From Nomia melanderi (lineage: Eukaryota; Arthropoda; Insecta; Hymenoptera; Halictidae): 64,000 nt of DNA. The translations under genes were made by a program, and so were the position numbers. The stretch lies in assembly GCF_051020985.1 (NCBI RefSeq), contig NC_135001.1, positions 18,903,896 to 18,967,895 of the forward strand, written 5' to 3'. Numbering within the stretch: position 1 is the stretch's first letter; every line of letters starts with the position of its first letter. Under the pieces are notes generated by a model, which saw nothing but the letters and a program-made list of their open reading frames with translations, was not told the origin of the DNA and did not search any database. Shown in pieces: positions 47,089-58,536 of this stretch.

Positions 47089-48436
47089 TCGCAATCGGCA
47101 ATCCGGAAACTTTCCGTACCTGTAATTGCAACTGATACTCCCCTCTTCGACATTTCGTTTTCACGGAGCCAGCGCACGCAACACGGCGGCGACGCGAACG
47201 TTCGCGTCCGCCGGCCTAAACAGCCGCGTTCTGTGCCCTTAACGATCCTTCCGGTATGCGCGAGATCTCCGGGAACATCCTCCGTCCCTCCTCGCCGTTG
47301 TTTACGCGTCCGCCTTAGTGCATGGAGTGGACACTTATTTACGGCGCGCGTATACATCATAAACGTTCCGGCGGATAATTGCGCCACGAACGGGGGATTA
47401 AGGAGATTACCACGCTCCCGGGATCAGGGAGTAATTGATTTTGCTCATTGCTATCGCGAGAAACGCGTTGCGATAAAAGTACGACGGTGAACATTTCTGG
47501 ATTGAAAAAAATCGATGGAACACGCCTGAACGGAACACAAAAGGCAGGATTGAAGAGAGGATTCGAATGTTCGTGATAGGTTTAATTACTGAGTCAGCCC
47601 ATAGACAGTTCTTGTATCCAGCTTTGAACAGTTTAGATCGATGGAACTTCTTTTGATCTGAAATATGTTCTTCGTTATCTATATATTATAGTTGGATTAA
47701 GTAATGTTTTGTTTATATGAATTTTTGAAAATAAGGGAAGTGTACGAATATTATGTTATTTATGGGATGAATCATAAGGAATGGAATTATAAGGGATGGA
47801 ATTATAAGGAATTCTAGGGTGCATGGGTGTAAGGAGGTTGAACTGTTAAGTGTTTCATTTGTTCACAGTTTAAGATCAAGTTAGCACTGACGTGACATAA
47901 TTATTCCGACATCAACCCCTGTTCCGACCCTGTTCACGCCAGAAAGAAGCAAATTAGGTTTGGAATACGGAGGATGAGTGCTCGAGGAAGTTCATCCGGT
48001 ATCAGGAATCCCGAGAATCGCAGCGAGATAACTGATGGATGGTAATTACCGTCTAAGCTGCAATCATACTTGACTAAAGCTTCAATGAATCCTCGTGGCT
48101 TCTAATCTCTCAGAATACACCGATACGTATCACACTAAATTGTGCCCTAATCGTTAAGCAATTTCGTACGTCGCCACCGTCGAAATTTCCCATGAAATTC
48201 GCGGTATTTTTCGAACGCGTTCGTCCATCGAGGTGCAGTTTGCTTGGACACTGAGAAAAAAATTTTCAATGCATTTTTAATCCACAATTTTAAACATAAT
48301 ATTAAAGAAGTTTACTCTTGACCGTCGGGACTTAGAAAAATTCCGGCTCGTCTGGATTCGACCATCCCGTTTTTCGGAATTTCTGAGAAAAATAAATTTG
48401 CAGTACGTTCCTCTTTTACCAATACAAGTACATATA
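47089..48436. other. no feature seen
   Basis: CpG-rich to 47480, with opposed frames of 149 and 159 codons over the same DNA (plus 47041-47490, minus 46908-47387), so neither is credible. Both cross the 7-bp repeat. 47777-47815 has a 15-bp repeat (AAGGRATGGAATTAT, about 2.3 copies). The rest is unremarkable. Confidence 0.45.
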
Positions 48437-48981
48437 TGTGGTATTAATGGAATTTAAATGTTTTATTTAAAAAAAAACATAGGAATAGACAATTGAATAA
48501 AATACAAACAAATAGAAACAGTATAGCTCACAGTGTACAGGTCCTTTTTCTTCTCAGGTCAACGCAACTCTCTCCAAATCTCTCGCCATCACTTAAAAAT
48601 CATTCTCTCCCCCACAAGCATTCTTCTTACTGACACTTCCAATAACTTCTCAAACACACCCCACTCTCATCACCACGCACTCATCATCCTCGCTTACGCA
48701 TCCGTCGGAAGAACCCACCAACCCTTGGGCCTGGTCTCCATGAGTCCCTTTCTCTTTTGTGGCCCTCAGAACACTCGCTGTCCCACTGTAACTACGATAC
48801 TACATATATTTATTAAATAAGTATTTAGCAATGTTCTGAAACGAGTCAAACATAATTCTTCGAAGATGTTTCCAACGAAAACCAGTTTTCTCAAATTAAA
48901 AAAAGAAACTGCTGCCTACGGGACAAATGGGTAACGTCTTGAACAGAAACGTAAGAAAAAGTGCCGAGAGTGAGGAGCGTC
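48437..48981 (-). mobile_element. 540-bp dispersed repeat, copy 2 (inverted)
   Basis: Reverse complement of 39091-39632. It keeps the TGTGGTATTAATGG end, a TTTTATTT (AATAAA on the minus strand) and the long conserved middle. Changes relative to copy 1 include single-base differences and small indels (for example CACTGTAACTACG in place of a longer stretch in copy 1). The flanking DNA is unrelated, so this is two insertions rather than a large inverted duplication. Confidence 0.7.
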
Positions 48982-50472
48982 TCATCCGGGGAAGGTTGAA
49001 CCAGCGGTGGCGGCGTTCAACGTTAATTAACTTTTGCTAATGAGCGGGACAAAGGGTCGTCCGCGGCGCCGATGTCTGAATGCGCCCGGAATAATGATCA
49101 ACTAAGGACGGCTGGTTGCGTCATTAATTAGGATACAGGAAAATTTGTTTCGCCGGCTGCCGCGCGCGTGTATCGGCTCCGGCGGCAACCTAATTTTCCT
49201 GATGCATTGCGCGCCGGTTATCAGACTGTTCCCTTCGGGGCAATTAATTAGGTCTCTGATGAACACTGCGGAAAAGTGAGTACAACCGACACAATCGTCG
49301 GTCGCTTGTCGGCTGATCGTCTGGGAAACGCGTCGAGTGGATCGGATCCTGCTCGCCGGAACAAGCGCGTCGCACTTCAGGTCACTCTGCGGTCGGCAAA
49401 CGATACTCCCGTTAAATATCGTGTTGCGAGGAAAATTGTACCGATAGATCTCGCTTCCACATTTGTAATCTGATTTGCGGTTTTACGAACACCTCTGCTA
49501 ATTTGAGCGTGCACTCGTCTTAATCATTGAAATATGAGCTGTAGAAATGCTTTGTAATGTTATTATGTAGATCGTATGCGCTGAGAATAAAATTGGTCAC
49601 GATAGATAGCAATATTAGACATAAACTACGACGTTATATTTAGGAACTCAATGACTCGTTAGAGTTTCATTTTTCTAATATCTTGTTTAGAAGATTTATT
49701 GGAAGAAAATATAATTGAGGAGACCGTCACCGAAATAATCAGTGGTAGCGAGCTTGTCAAGTATTGTATTTTCTAGGTGCATTCAATTTGGGAATTAACA
49801 CTTTTATTAACCTTACGCGAATATATACGCTATAGGTTCATAGGTTAATAATACTTCAGTTTCTCAACAAGCTTGAATTAGCATTAATTCAATTCTATAA
49901 TCAATTTTCTCCAAGCTAGACAATATTCTTAACACTGTTTAAAACGTCTTACCTCCGTTGTCTCCATAATTACAATTTCTAATTATCCGGCAATTAACTG
50001 TACAGGACACTTTATAATAGCTCGAAATCAGCTGCATATAGGGTCAACTCTCAGGGTTCAACGGTCGCGCAGTATAATTTTTATTCTCCGCGGATCTATT
50101 CTAGGACTCAATGGACAACGCTGAAATGCCCAGCGCGGAGGAAATCCGGAAATCCGTTTGCCAGAGGAAAATAAGCAACCGGCAGGTTGAATACGAGCGG
50201 CTAGCCGTAAAGTAAGCCTCGCGTCGGCGGCATTGCCTCGAACGCGCGTTAATTAAACGTGGAGATAGCTCTCGTCGTTGCACGTACTTTCCCGCCGGTG
50301 GCTTTCACAATAATGGTAGAGACGCTCCTACAGAGAACTTTCACCGTACTAATCGAGTTTTGTCTAAAATATTCCTCGGCAATTTTCCGGTCCGCACCTC
50401 CGCCCACCCGTTCCGCCCACTCCCCGTTGCACCTCCGGGACACAGGTTAAGGTTAAATCGCATCGATTTTTA
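48982..50472. other. no feature seen
   Basis: CpG-rich at 48990-49500 and 50090-50450, AT-rich between. Frames of at most 65 codons, none recognised. 49000-49260 has the few-frames, AATTAATT-rich look of possible constrained non-coding DNA. Confidence 0.45.
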
Positions 50473-51034
50473 TTAACACTCAAACGACCGATTAAAATAA
50501 AATAAAATCACGTGTCTGTAAGGAATATTTTTACTCTTTAACCCCTTGCCCTACAACGAGTGGACTCGTGGTGAAGATTTTCAACGTGACTCAACAAATA
50601 TATATATATTACTCAGTTCATTCTAATGAAAATATTATCCCTCTGTAATTAACTATTATAGTTAAAAGGAAATACAGGCATAGCATTTGCTTAGAATTTT
50701 TCTCTTTTTCCAATAAATTATTAAAGAGAAAGTAGTTGTTCCGATCAGCGTTCAGAAGGAAATCATAGGCCAAGGGGTTAACTTTGGGATGGCGAGTTTG
50801 TTCATTTTTATTTCTCCTTATTTTCAATTAATTTCTAGTTTTTTATTTATTTAGTTAGGTACATTTGCGTTAAACTATGTCATAATATACAGAGAAATGT
50901 GAATGAAATTATGGTTGAAATAAGACGCTTCAAATCGATTTTATGATAATATTACAGATTATAAAAATATGTCGATTCATTAGCGATATAAGAGAAACAA
51001 TGGAAAAATCCAACGCCGGTTATTTAAGTGTTAA
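50473..51034 (+). mobile_element. TTAA-flanked MITE, family L, interrupted
   Basis: The outer ends are TTAACACTCAAACGACCG at the left and, on the reverse strand, TTAACACTTAAATAACCGGC at the right, both with TTAA. Family D copy 2 lies inside at 50538-50781, which leaves about 320 bp of outer element. AT-rich, non-coding. Single copy here. Confidence 0.65.
50538..50781 (+). mobile_element. TTAA-flanked MITE, family D copy 2, nested
   Basis: It begins TTAACCCCTTGCCCTACAAC and ends, on the reverse strand, TTAACCCCTTGGCCTATG. Next to the left end is the palindrome ACGAG-TGGA-CTCGT, which is not clear in copy 1. A TATATATATATA tract sits at about 50600. Inserted in family L with TTAA at both borders. 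Confidence 0.8.
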
Positions 51035-53696
51035 TATTCCAAGGGAATTAAATCACCGGACCGTCGACACAATGGGAAATATTAATTTTCCGCGTATTTC
51101 ATTTGCGTTCACGGATTGACACTCCCTGCAATGCTCGTGGTATTGTTTGGATAATATTAGCTTAAAGAGACCATTCAATTATCGAATTGAAAGTTACCGA
51201 TGCGAATTGTTGGCTTAACCAGAAAATCCCGCTGTTTCTCTTTGAAAAAAAGAGAAATTCGTTTTTATATCTGAATTGTTTATACATCAACTTTCCCATT
51301 TTTCGCCGGTCGTCAATGGAAAGAGAAAAATAAATCGCATCGTGCGCGCGATTCAAAGGGAAAACATTTGGTTTCAACGCAATCCCAACACAATAAATAA
51401 CGTACAAATCGCATATAAAAAATCGTTTATCGTTAAAAGTAATAGAGGGCAGCCTTTAAAATTGTCCTCCAACTTTTAATTAAACACAATTTTCCATAAA
51501 ACGCGTCGTTAATTTAAAAAAACAATGTATCCGTTTCGCAGACAATCCAGCGTATTCCAGAAAAATTCATTAAAACGTGGATCAGAAAATTAATTACGAA
51601 AGAATACTTTCGTGTCAGCTAAAAACGAGCTCGTCTCCAATAAAATATCCACTGATATAACGTAACATTGTTAAATACATCGCTGCCTTTCTAATATAAC
51701 CTACGTGAAACCCTTAGCCACGCGCCTGCGAATCTGTTACTCGATCCCTAATGAGTGCCCCGGAAAAAAAGCCATTCCAAAGACGTCGGATTACGTTGCT
51801 GTGCTCAAAGTAGTCGGCGTATTCAGACGAGCCGCGGCGCAAAAAACGGCAACGCGAGAAGATATCTCGAGGAGATTAACTTCTACTTGAACTCGCAGCC
51901 CCGAGGACAAGATCACGTTACCCTGACGTTACGCCGGCAAATTTATAGGGACTTTATTAATCGCGCCGCCGTTGAATCCCCTAAAATACGAAGAAGTTCG
52001 GTCCCCAGCTTCCGCCCTCGGTCCCTTCGCCGATGATTTACGACTGGCCTGGCGGATCGAGAAACCGTCAAACTTTTTCCCCCCTTCTTATATTCCTCCT
52101 TTTTTCTCGTTATTCCCGGTGCCTGTGAACCTTAAAGCGAAAAGTTCCCGCCGAAGTTCGCCGAAAGCATCGGGTCAACGTGCAGGTGTCAGGCTTCGCC
52201 GGTACAAACCGATATTAGTAAAGCGACCGGCGGAAAGTTCGATGGGAAACTTGCGCAACTCCGAGACGCCATGGTTCGAGAATATTTTCCCGGGCCGTGA
52301 ACTGTCCTCTGGATTGCCCGACGACTTTCGAGGAGTCTCGTCGCCCACCCCGATTCTTTTTTCGGCTCGCAGGACACGGAGTACAGGGGAACACGGCGAA
52401 CACCCATTGACACAGAAGCGCGCTGGAACTTTCAGCGACCGTTCGTTCGTTCGACGGACCATCGTTTCCACGGCACCCCATTTCTCGAATCGTTCCCGAG
52501 GAAAAAAGGAGGGTGAACGCTGGGTATTGTTCCTGCCGCGTCCGGTGGATTGGAAAAGCCGAGAATCGCAGGAAATTAAAGGCAGCTTGTCGGAGGCAGT
52601 AAAGGAAGATTCGATTTCAAGACTCGGTCGAGGACCGTACGTACCGGACGATTCAGAGGTCCACGGGCTCCGTCGGTTTCACGATTAGATCCACGATAGC
52701 TGCTTCAAAGTGATTCGGGTATCGGACTTGGCGGTTGAATTTGTAGGAGGTTAAACGGGAAATTAGACACTTGTGAAATCGCCGTGCTGTTTTCTGCGTT
52801 CGTTTGGATTGATCATTAAATGGAGAGCGATCCGACGTGTGGTACATTGAAATTATTGGTATCGTTAGATTCTATGATACGAGAGAAATACGTTTGACAA
52901 TCAATTTTTCCGCTGTAAAGTTCGAAATATGTGGAAACAACTGCACGGAGTCGTAAGCGAAATTACTGCTCGAATCCTGAGTGGCTTACATAAAAGCTGT
53001 TACCGGGAGTAGATTCTACAGAATGAGCTTTCATGGAATCACGGGTGCGTTCAAATCAATTTCACCGGGAGAAAAAGCTTGTCCAAAAAGGACCGTTCAA
53101 CTTTTTCCATCTGCATAGATATGTACGTTCGTGTTCGGAATCACCTGTTGTTTGCCGCTGCAATATGTTCCGACTGCTTGTACTTCATGTAACATTTTTC
53201 TATTTCCAGACCGTTTTATCCTTTATTGAAAACTCTGCACCGTGAAATCCTCGGGTTTTAAAAATCGAACGAATTTTTATGCAGAAATGCATATTTTACT
53301 GTTTCTTGAACGCGATAACTAGAAGAATATATACGTGCGACGCGGTTTCTCAGTTCGATCGTTACACGGAGCAAGAATTATTTTCCCGTTACATCGGGCA
53401 ATCGGCACGCGACACGGAAAATGAAATAGATTCGCTCAATTTCATTAGACACCGGACGCCACATTCCGAGCGAAAGCTCAGGAGGCACGGACGTCCCTCT
53501 TTTTTCCCTCTTTTTTCGGCTGACGAGGAATTAGTGCCCGTTGCGTGTGGCAGTCGATATTTAAAACGCGCGGAATAAATCAGAGGCGACAGGTATTGAT
53601 CGGGAATGATATAGCAGGACTTTCTGAATGGAGAAGAAGTCGACGGTTGTCGATGCGGCCGCGAGTAGACTCGCGATACGCGTACATTAACACTAA
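51035..53696. other. no gene accepted; longest open frame of the window
   Basis: 51700-52700 is CpG-rich. A 238-codon plus frame (51972-52688) is the longest here. It starts at TTG with the first ATG only near codon 90, is Ser/Arg/Pro-rich, and three minus-strand frames of 74-98 codons lie across it. I recognise no domain and read it as a stop-poor non-coding stretch. An unknown exon cannot be excluded. 52840-53580 is mixed with short frames. No repeats. Confidence 0.4.
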
Positions 53697-54125
53697 AACT
53701 ACCGGACGAGTCAAATGACCCATGCCCGACGTCTCCTTTTTACAATTATTAGAAAGGTAACGAATGTTCCTCTGAGAAATTATTAACTCTAGGTTTACGG
53801 GACGCGTCAGATTGACGCATAATGGATTTTAGAAATATTATTTTGTAAATGTTCACGCCGATTTTGATTGATGCGATCACACTGACATGTACCCCAATTA
53901 CGTACCATCAAATCTCCAGTTTCCACAATCTAAATAAACGAGCATCAATTCTTTTAGGGATAATAGAATGAAGTGAATAAATGCCCGTAAACCTGGTGTT
54001 AAAGAAATTCATTTAGCACTACGCAAATTGAATTGTAAATCAGTTAAAGTCTGAACAGATGAACTCTTGGAGTTTCTATAGCGAAATTTTAAGTCGATTG
54101 AACTGCTCAGTAGTTTTAGTGTTAA
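53697..54125 (+). mobile_element. TTAA-flanked MITE, family B copy 1, interrupted
   Basis: The left end is TTAACACTAAAACTACCGG and the right end on the reverse strand is TTAACACTAAAACTACTGAG. It is interrupted at TTAA by family C copy 2 (53783-54002). Removing that insert and one TTAA restores collinearity with the next copy at 54122-54338. Its terminal TTAA is also the first four bases of that next copy. Confidence 0.85.
53783..54002 (+). mobile_element. TTAA-flanked MITE, family C copy 2, nested
   Basis: 220 bp from TTAACTCTAGGTTTACGG to a right end reading TTAACACCAGGTTTACGG on the reverse strand. Palindrome GCGTCAG-A-TTGACGC lies inside the left end. It matches 8558-8742 but has about 35 bp more in the middle (around 53868-53948). 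TTAA occurs at both borders, where the paralogous unfilled site has it once. Confidence 0.88.
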
Positions 54126-54338
54126 CACTAAAACTACCAGACAGGTCAAAATGATCCACTTCTGATTTCTTCCTTTCGCAGTTATTAAAAGATAACAGGT
54201 GTTTCTTCGAGAAATTATTAAAAAACTGATTTAGCAACACGAAAACTGAATTGTAAATCAATCAAAGGTTCAATAGATGCACTCTTGGAGTTTCTATAGC
54301 AAAATTTTAAGTCGATTGAACTGTAGTTTTAGTGTTAA
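54122..54338 (+). mobile_element. TTAA-flanked MITE, family B copy 2
   Basis: Head-to-tail with copy 1, sharing its TTAA (54122-54125). It begins TTAACACTAAAACTACCAG and ends at TTAA 54335-54338. Uninterrupted, so it shows the original state of the site (GAGAAATTATTAAAAAACTG at about 54209-54228) into which family C inserted in copy 1. Non-coding. Confidence 0.85.
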
Positions 54339-54575
54339 GGTCGTTTCATATCATTCGCTCGGAACGGTTACAGCATGCGTTCGAATGAAAACATTTAACG
54401 TTTACACTATCTGTTCTAACATGCATATCCGGCCAACACATGCAGCGAACGTAATATTCCTGAATGGCTGTGTTGCAGTGCATATAAACATTGGTGTTTT
54501 ACTCCCTGCAACAATGTCCGATCCGAACGTACGTAACCTCGTTGTAACCATTTTGCGACGGTATAGACGTATAAT

Positions 54576-54620
54576 ATAAATAATACAAATGTAAATGTAA
54601 ATATAAATATAAATGTAAAG
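54576..54620. repeat. hexanucleotide microsatellite (TAAATR)n
   Basis: TACAAATGTAAATGTAAATA then TAAATATAAATGTAAAG: about six units of TAAATG or TAAATA, AT-rich. Confidence 0.8.
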
Positions 54621-57600
54621 CAACCTTTAACCGTGCGTTGCCAAGATATTATATGTGCTGATATAATAATTCTTTCAGAGCAAGGATAAATAATATTAGA
54701 AACAATTAATAATTAACTGATGTCACAGTTCTCGTGTTATAGTATTTTCTAGTTACTTAGGTTATTGCTGTTATTGTTACGTTTGTGTTCCTTGTATATT
54801 ATCAATGTTTCAGTTTTATTCGACATTAATTGTTCTATTAGAATCGTTCGCAAATAATTCAAATGTGTCAGTGACCGGTGACCACCGCGACAGTTAACGC
54901 GTTAACCATAGACTGCACGAGACCGACCGATTTTCAGATACTGCCGGAACGCGCACGCGAAACGCGGAGACACACATTAATTTCATTATTGTTCCACGCT
55001 GGACGGAATAGATCGGCCGAGCACGCTTAATTAGCTCGATAATTAGCCCAGATCGGGGAACTCGGAAAATCGTATAATTTCAATAATTTTACAAGTTCTG
55101 TCGTTGTATAATAACCAACTGCAGAATTAATCGAGAGCGTGAGTTCTATTTTTGTAAATTGATAATAATTCAACGGACGCAAAAACGCTCAGTAAATTTC
55201 TCCTTTTTGGATGTGGAGGAATCGATTTGTCTTGCATAATCCGATGGGTTTTTGTGGAGCAACTTTCGAATTTTCTCATGAACCATTTTAATTATAGTAA
55301 AATATCAAATGAAATGTAAATATAATAATCAAATATTAATATACATATGAACTCAATCACTTTTCTATAGAATTATTACTCAAAGAAAATTGTTGAGCTG
55401 TTTTTTATATAAGACAGTTACTGAAAAGTCTATTAATAGTCAAGTAAACAAAGTGTTAACTAAGTGTTTAGAATAATCCCACTTGATTCGCACGAAATGT
55501 TAATATAACAATTGTTTAAACAGTATAAATGGGTAGAAGGCATTCAAGGGCAAGATCGTCGGAAAATCCCTGTTTTGCCTGAATTACTAGCTCCGTTAAT
55601 GTTTGCGCAGAATTCGACTGTTGATTCAATGTGAATCATTGACGACACGCGACAACGTTTTCGCGTTTTTCGTATTCCCGCGGGATCGCACGTTACGAGT
55701 ACCGCGGAGCGCGACGGACTCGCGCATTTATGAATTGCAAGCTTACGGAACGCCGCAAGAACATGTACGCGTTGCCACCGAGGGCTGAACACCGTGTGTA
55801 CACGGCAGACAGTTAATGTGTACACACGCTAACTCGAGACACAGGTGCTTGGACACGAAATTGTCCGTGGAAACATCGCGGACGTGATTACGTTCTATCC
55901 CTCGAAAAACAACAACCCGTGTGAACACTCGTTAAGCAAAATTATTATTCTGCGAATACAGTGTTTCTTTTTCCTGTGTAGAGTTCGTTACATGCGCAAC
56001 CAGCAGGAGTTTCTTAACATGTCAATTTGTTTCAGGTTGAGCGAGTTCATGAAAGAGAAAGAATACTTATATAACGATTGGAACCTTTTTACTGAATATA
56101 TGTAACGGACACGTAGCCTTCAGTACTCTCCAATTGTTTCTTTCAAACCTTTCATGAGCTTAACTTGTTCACTGAACAAGGATCTTCCCTAATTTACATG
56201 ACTGAGCAACCGATGAAAGAGGCTCCTCCATTTAGTAAAGAAAGTAGAAAATGCAAGATCCAGTGGGTCGAAAAAGGGAACAATGTTGCAGGAACTTTTA
56301 CGGCTAAAAGTGATTCAACTCGAAAGCGTATCGGGGATGGTACAAAGGGAACAATACGGTGCGAGATTACTAAACACAAGGTCTGCTTGGAATTATTTCA
56401 GTAAATATCGGCGATACTTCACAAAGCAAGTATAAGATATGATAGACTGCACGGGGAATCCTCGAAGTGGAAGAAAGCTATTGGGAAATTTCAGACGAAA
56501 GTATCTGAAAAGAACAGTTGATCCAAGGCACTCGAACAATCGAAGCTATATATCTCAGATAACGTAGGATCTCATAAGCCTCATCACTAAGCGTTTAGCG
56601 TTTCATGCACACTAACGGAATCTTCATTCATTAGAACTTGCTCCAAACATTCGCGGCGCAACGGAACCATTCCAGAAACATTAACTGTGTCACGTAGCTC
56701 GGTTGATCGAGAGAGCAAATAAATTTCGCCATCGAAATCAAGGAATAACAGGCTCTCAGGAACGTCTACCCAGATGCTCGTCTGGCGGCTCAGATTGCAG
56801 GCGGCTCGCCTATATGTATTCATGACGCAGTGAGATCCTGATAAGCGTCTAACATCAGCTTCGTCCACACAAGTACGTGTTCAAATGGGGGACGCGCAAC
56901 GTGCAGCAATGCGGGGAGGAAACGAGGGCACGAGGGGAGCGAAACTATTCCGGAAAGTCGAACGTGACGTCCCTGTCGCGACACCGTGGTCGAATCGAGC
57001 CAGACCGACCAGCAGAAAAGGAAAATTGAATTTTCCGTTGTACAACTATTGTTCCATCCGCTCCGCGGAATCCTGGAGATCCGTCTATTCGGGATCTGTA
57101 ATAAACTTGCCAGAACTGCGAATGATTTATGGAGTGATTTATGTATCCGCCGCTGGGGCCGCCCCCTGGAAAATGCCAGACTTTAAGAGGGGCTCGACCG
57201 AGACTCCCAAAAGTGGTAAACAATCCACCAGATGTGCGGGAGAATATTGTCGAGCCTGCCAGTGAAGGCGAATAAATTCCGACAGCGCGTGGGGCGAAGC
57301 CGAGCCTTGCGAGGAAGGGTTAAAATAAGGGAGCGCGGGTATTTACCCGAAATACCGAATCCGAAATATCGGGTGCACGCGCGTGCGTCTGGCTGAAACG
57401 TCTGCGTTTGGTCGAACACCTTTGATTTCTGCAACGCAGGATTCCGCGGTGGCGCGAAGTTTCCGAAATGAATGTGCTCGCGTCCGTCAATCATCCCGAA
57501 TAGGGGTCACGTGTTTATTCGCGATGCCCGGTGACTTGCGGTCGCGATAAACCGCACGCGCGTCACGCCGCGCGGGTTATCCTTGATGCGTTTCGTGCAG

Positions 57601-58217
57601 CGGCCGACGTATCGTTACGCGAACTCGGATCTAATTGCGGGACGTGTTTCGAGGAGTATCCGGTGTTTTCGCGTTGTTCCGCGCATTCGGTGTTCTTGTC
57701 TGTGGAAAATTAATTTCGGGCGCTGCTAGGAAAACGAGTCGAATCATTTGCCGACCAGATTTAGAGGAGTCTTGTCCTAGTTCCAACCTATTTCGTTTAC
57801 GATTAGTTTTCTACTTGGCAATATCAATATTTCTATTTTATTAACGGCAATCGGTTTTAAGTTTGTCGAATGTCTTGGAAATAGAAGAATAGTATCGCTC
57901 TTTCATCGTATATAAATTAGTAAATACCGATTGACCACGTTATTATTACACGACCGCTTGACAGACTAATTATAGCTTCGCAATGAAAAGAAAATCAATA
58001 TAACGCAAGGCACAGGCAAATCATGCGATATAGACTACCTACAGCCGTACTACTGTTTCGCAGGAAGTCCGTAGCAATGTCACCCGGCCATTGATCCGTT
58101 CGGCAAACATGCCACCGGCTGACCTTCGCATTTCCCCAGGTTCACGCAGCGAAAAGGGTCGGTGTCCTACGGTCGTGTATCCCGAACGTATTACGTTGAT
58201 CCGCTGCGACCGCCATG
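54621..58217. other. no gene accepted; a few protein-like short frames
   Basis: AT-rich to 55600 and at 55900-56500. CpG-rich at 56880-57720. Three short frames look more protein-like than their surroundings but are unassigned: plus 55845-56105, plus 56165-56404, and minus 56587-56868, which starts at GTG and contains SIWVDVPESLLFLDFDGEIY. They do not form an obvious splice chain. No repeat or RNA gene seen. Confidence 0.35.
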
Positions 58218-58536
58218 GTACTGTCCACAGACGTTTGTTCACATGTTCTTCCAATTGAACGTTGACATCTTGGTTTCCATCGTTCTTGTTATTGACCGAT
58301 TCGAAGCGAAGATCGCGAATGAAACAAAATGCAACTAAGCGAGATGCAGATAAGAAGTTGACGTCCATATTCACTCTCTATCGATGTATCTCACTTCGTC
58401 GTATTCTGTTTCATTTACGATCTTCGTACAAGAATCAGCCAATAACAAAAATCGACTCAACGTTCATCACGAGTGGCAGTGTCTTTTGCAGCTCCTTCAG
58501 TTCGAAGGACGTGAACAAATGTCTGTGGACAGTACT
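58218..58536. repeat. long imperfect inverted repeat (hairpin)
   Basis: The left arm (58218-58352) and the right arm (58379-58536) are inverted relatives around a 26-bp loop. GTACTGTCCACAGACGTTTG pairs at the outside. TTGTTATTG, GAAGATCG and AATGAAACA pair in the middle. GAGATGCAGATA pairs with TATCGATGTATCTC at the inside. The right arm has about 30 bp extra. Each arm is part of a short open frame (111 codons minus and 76 codons plus from ATG) sharing the peptide NNKN, so the duplicated unit may have been coding. Confidence 0.75.

Noticed and set aside
46908..47490. Opposed 159- and 149-codon frames
   Set aside because: They overlap on opposite strands and both run through the 7-bp microsatellite. 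No recognisable domain.
51972..52688. 238-codon plus-strand frame, the longest in the window
   Set aside because: It opens at TTG with the first ATG near codon 90, is Ser/Arg/Pro-rich without any recognisable domain, and three minus-strand frames are open over the same DNA. Best explained by stop-poor CpG-rich sequence.
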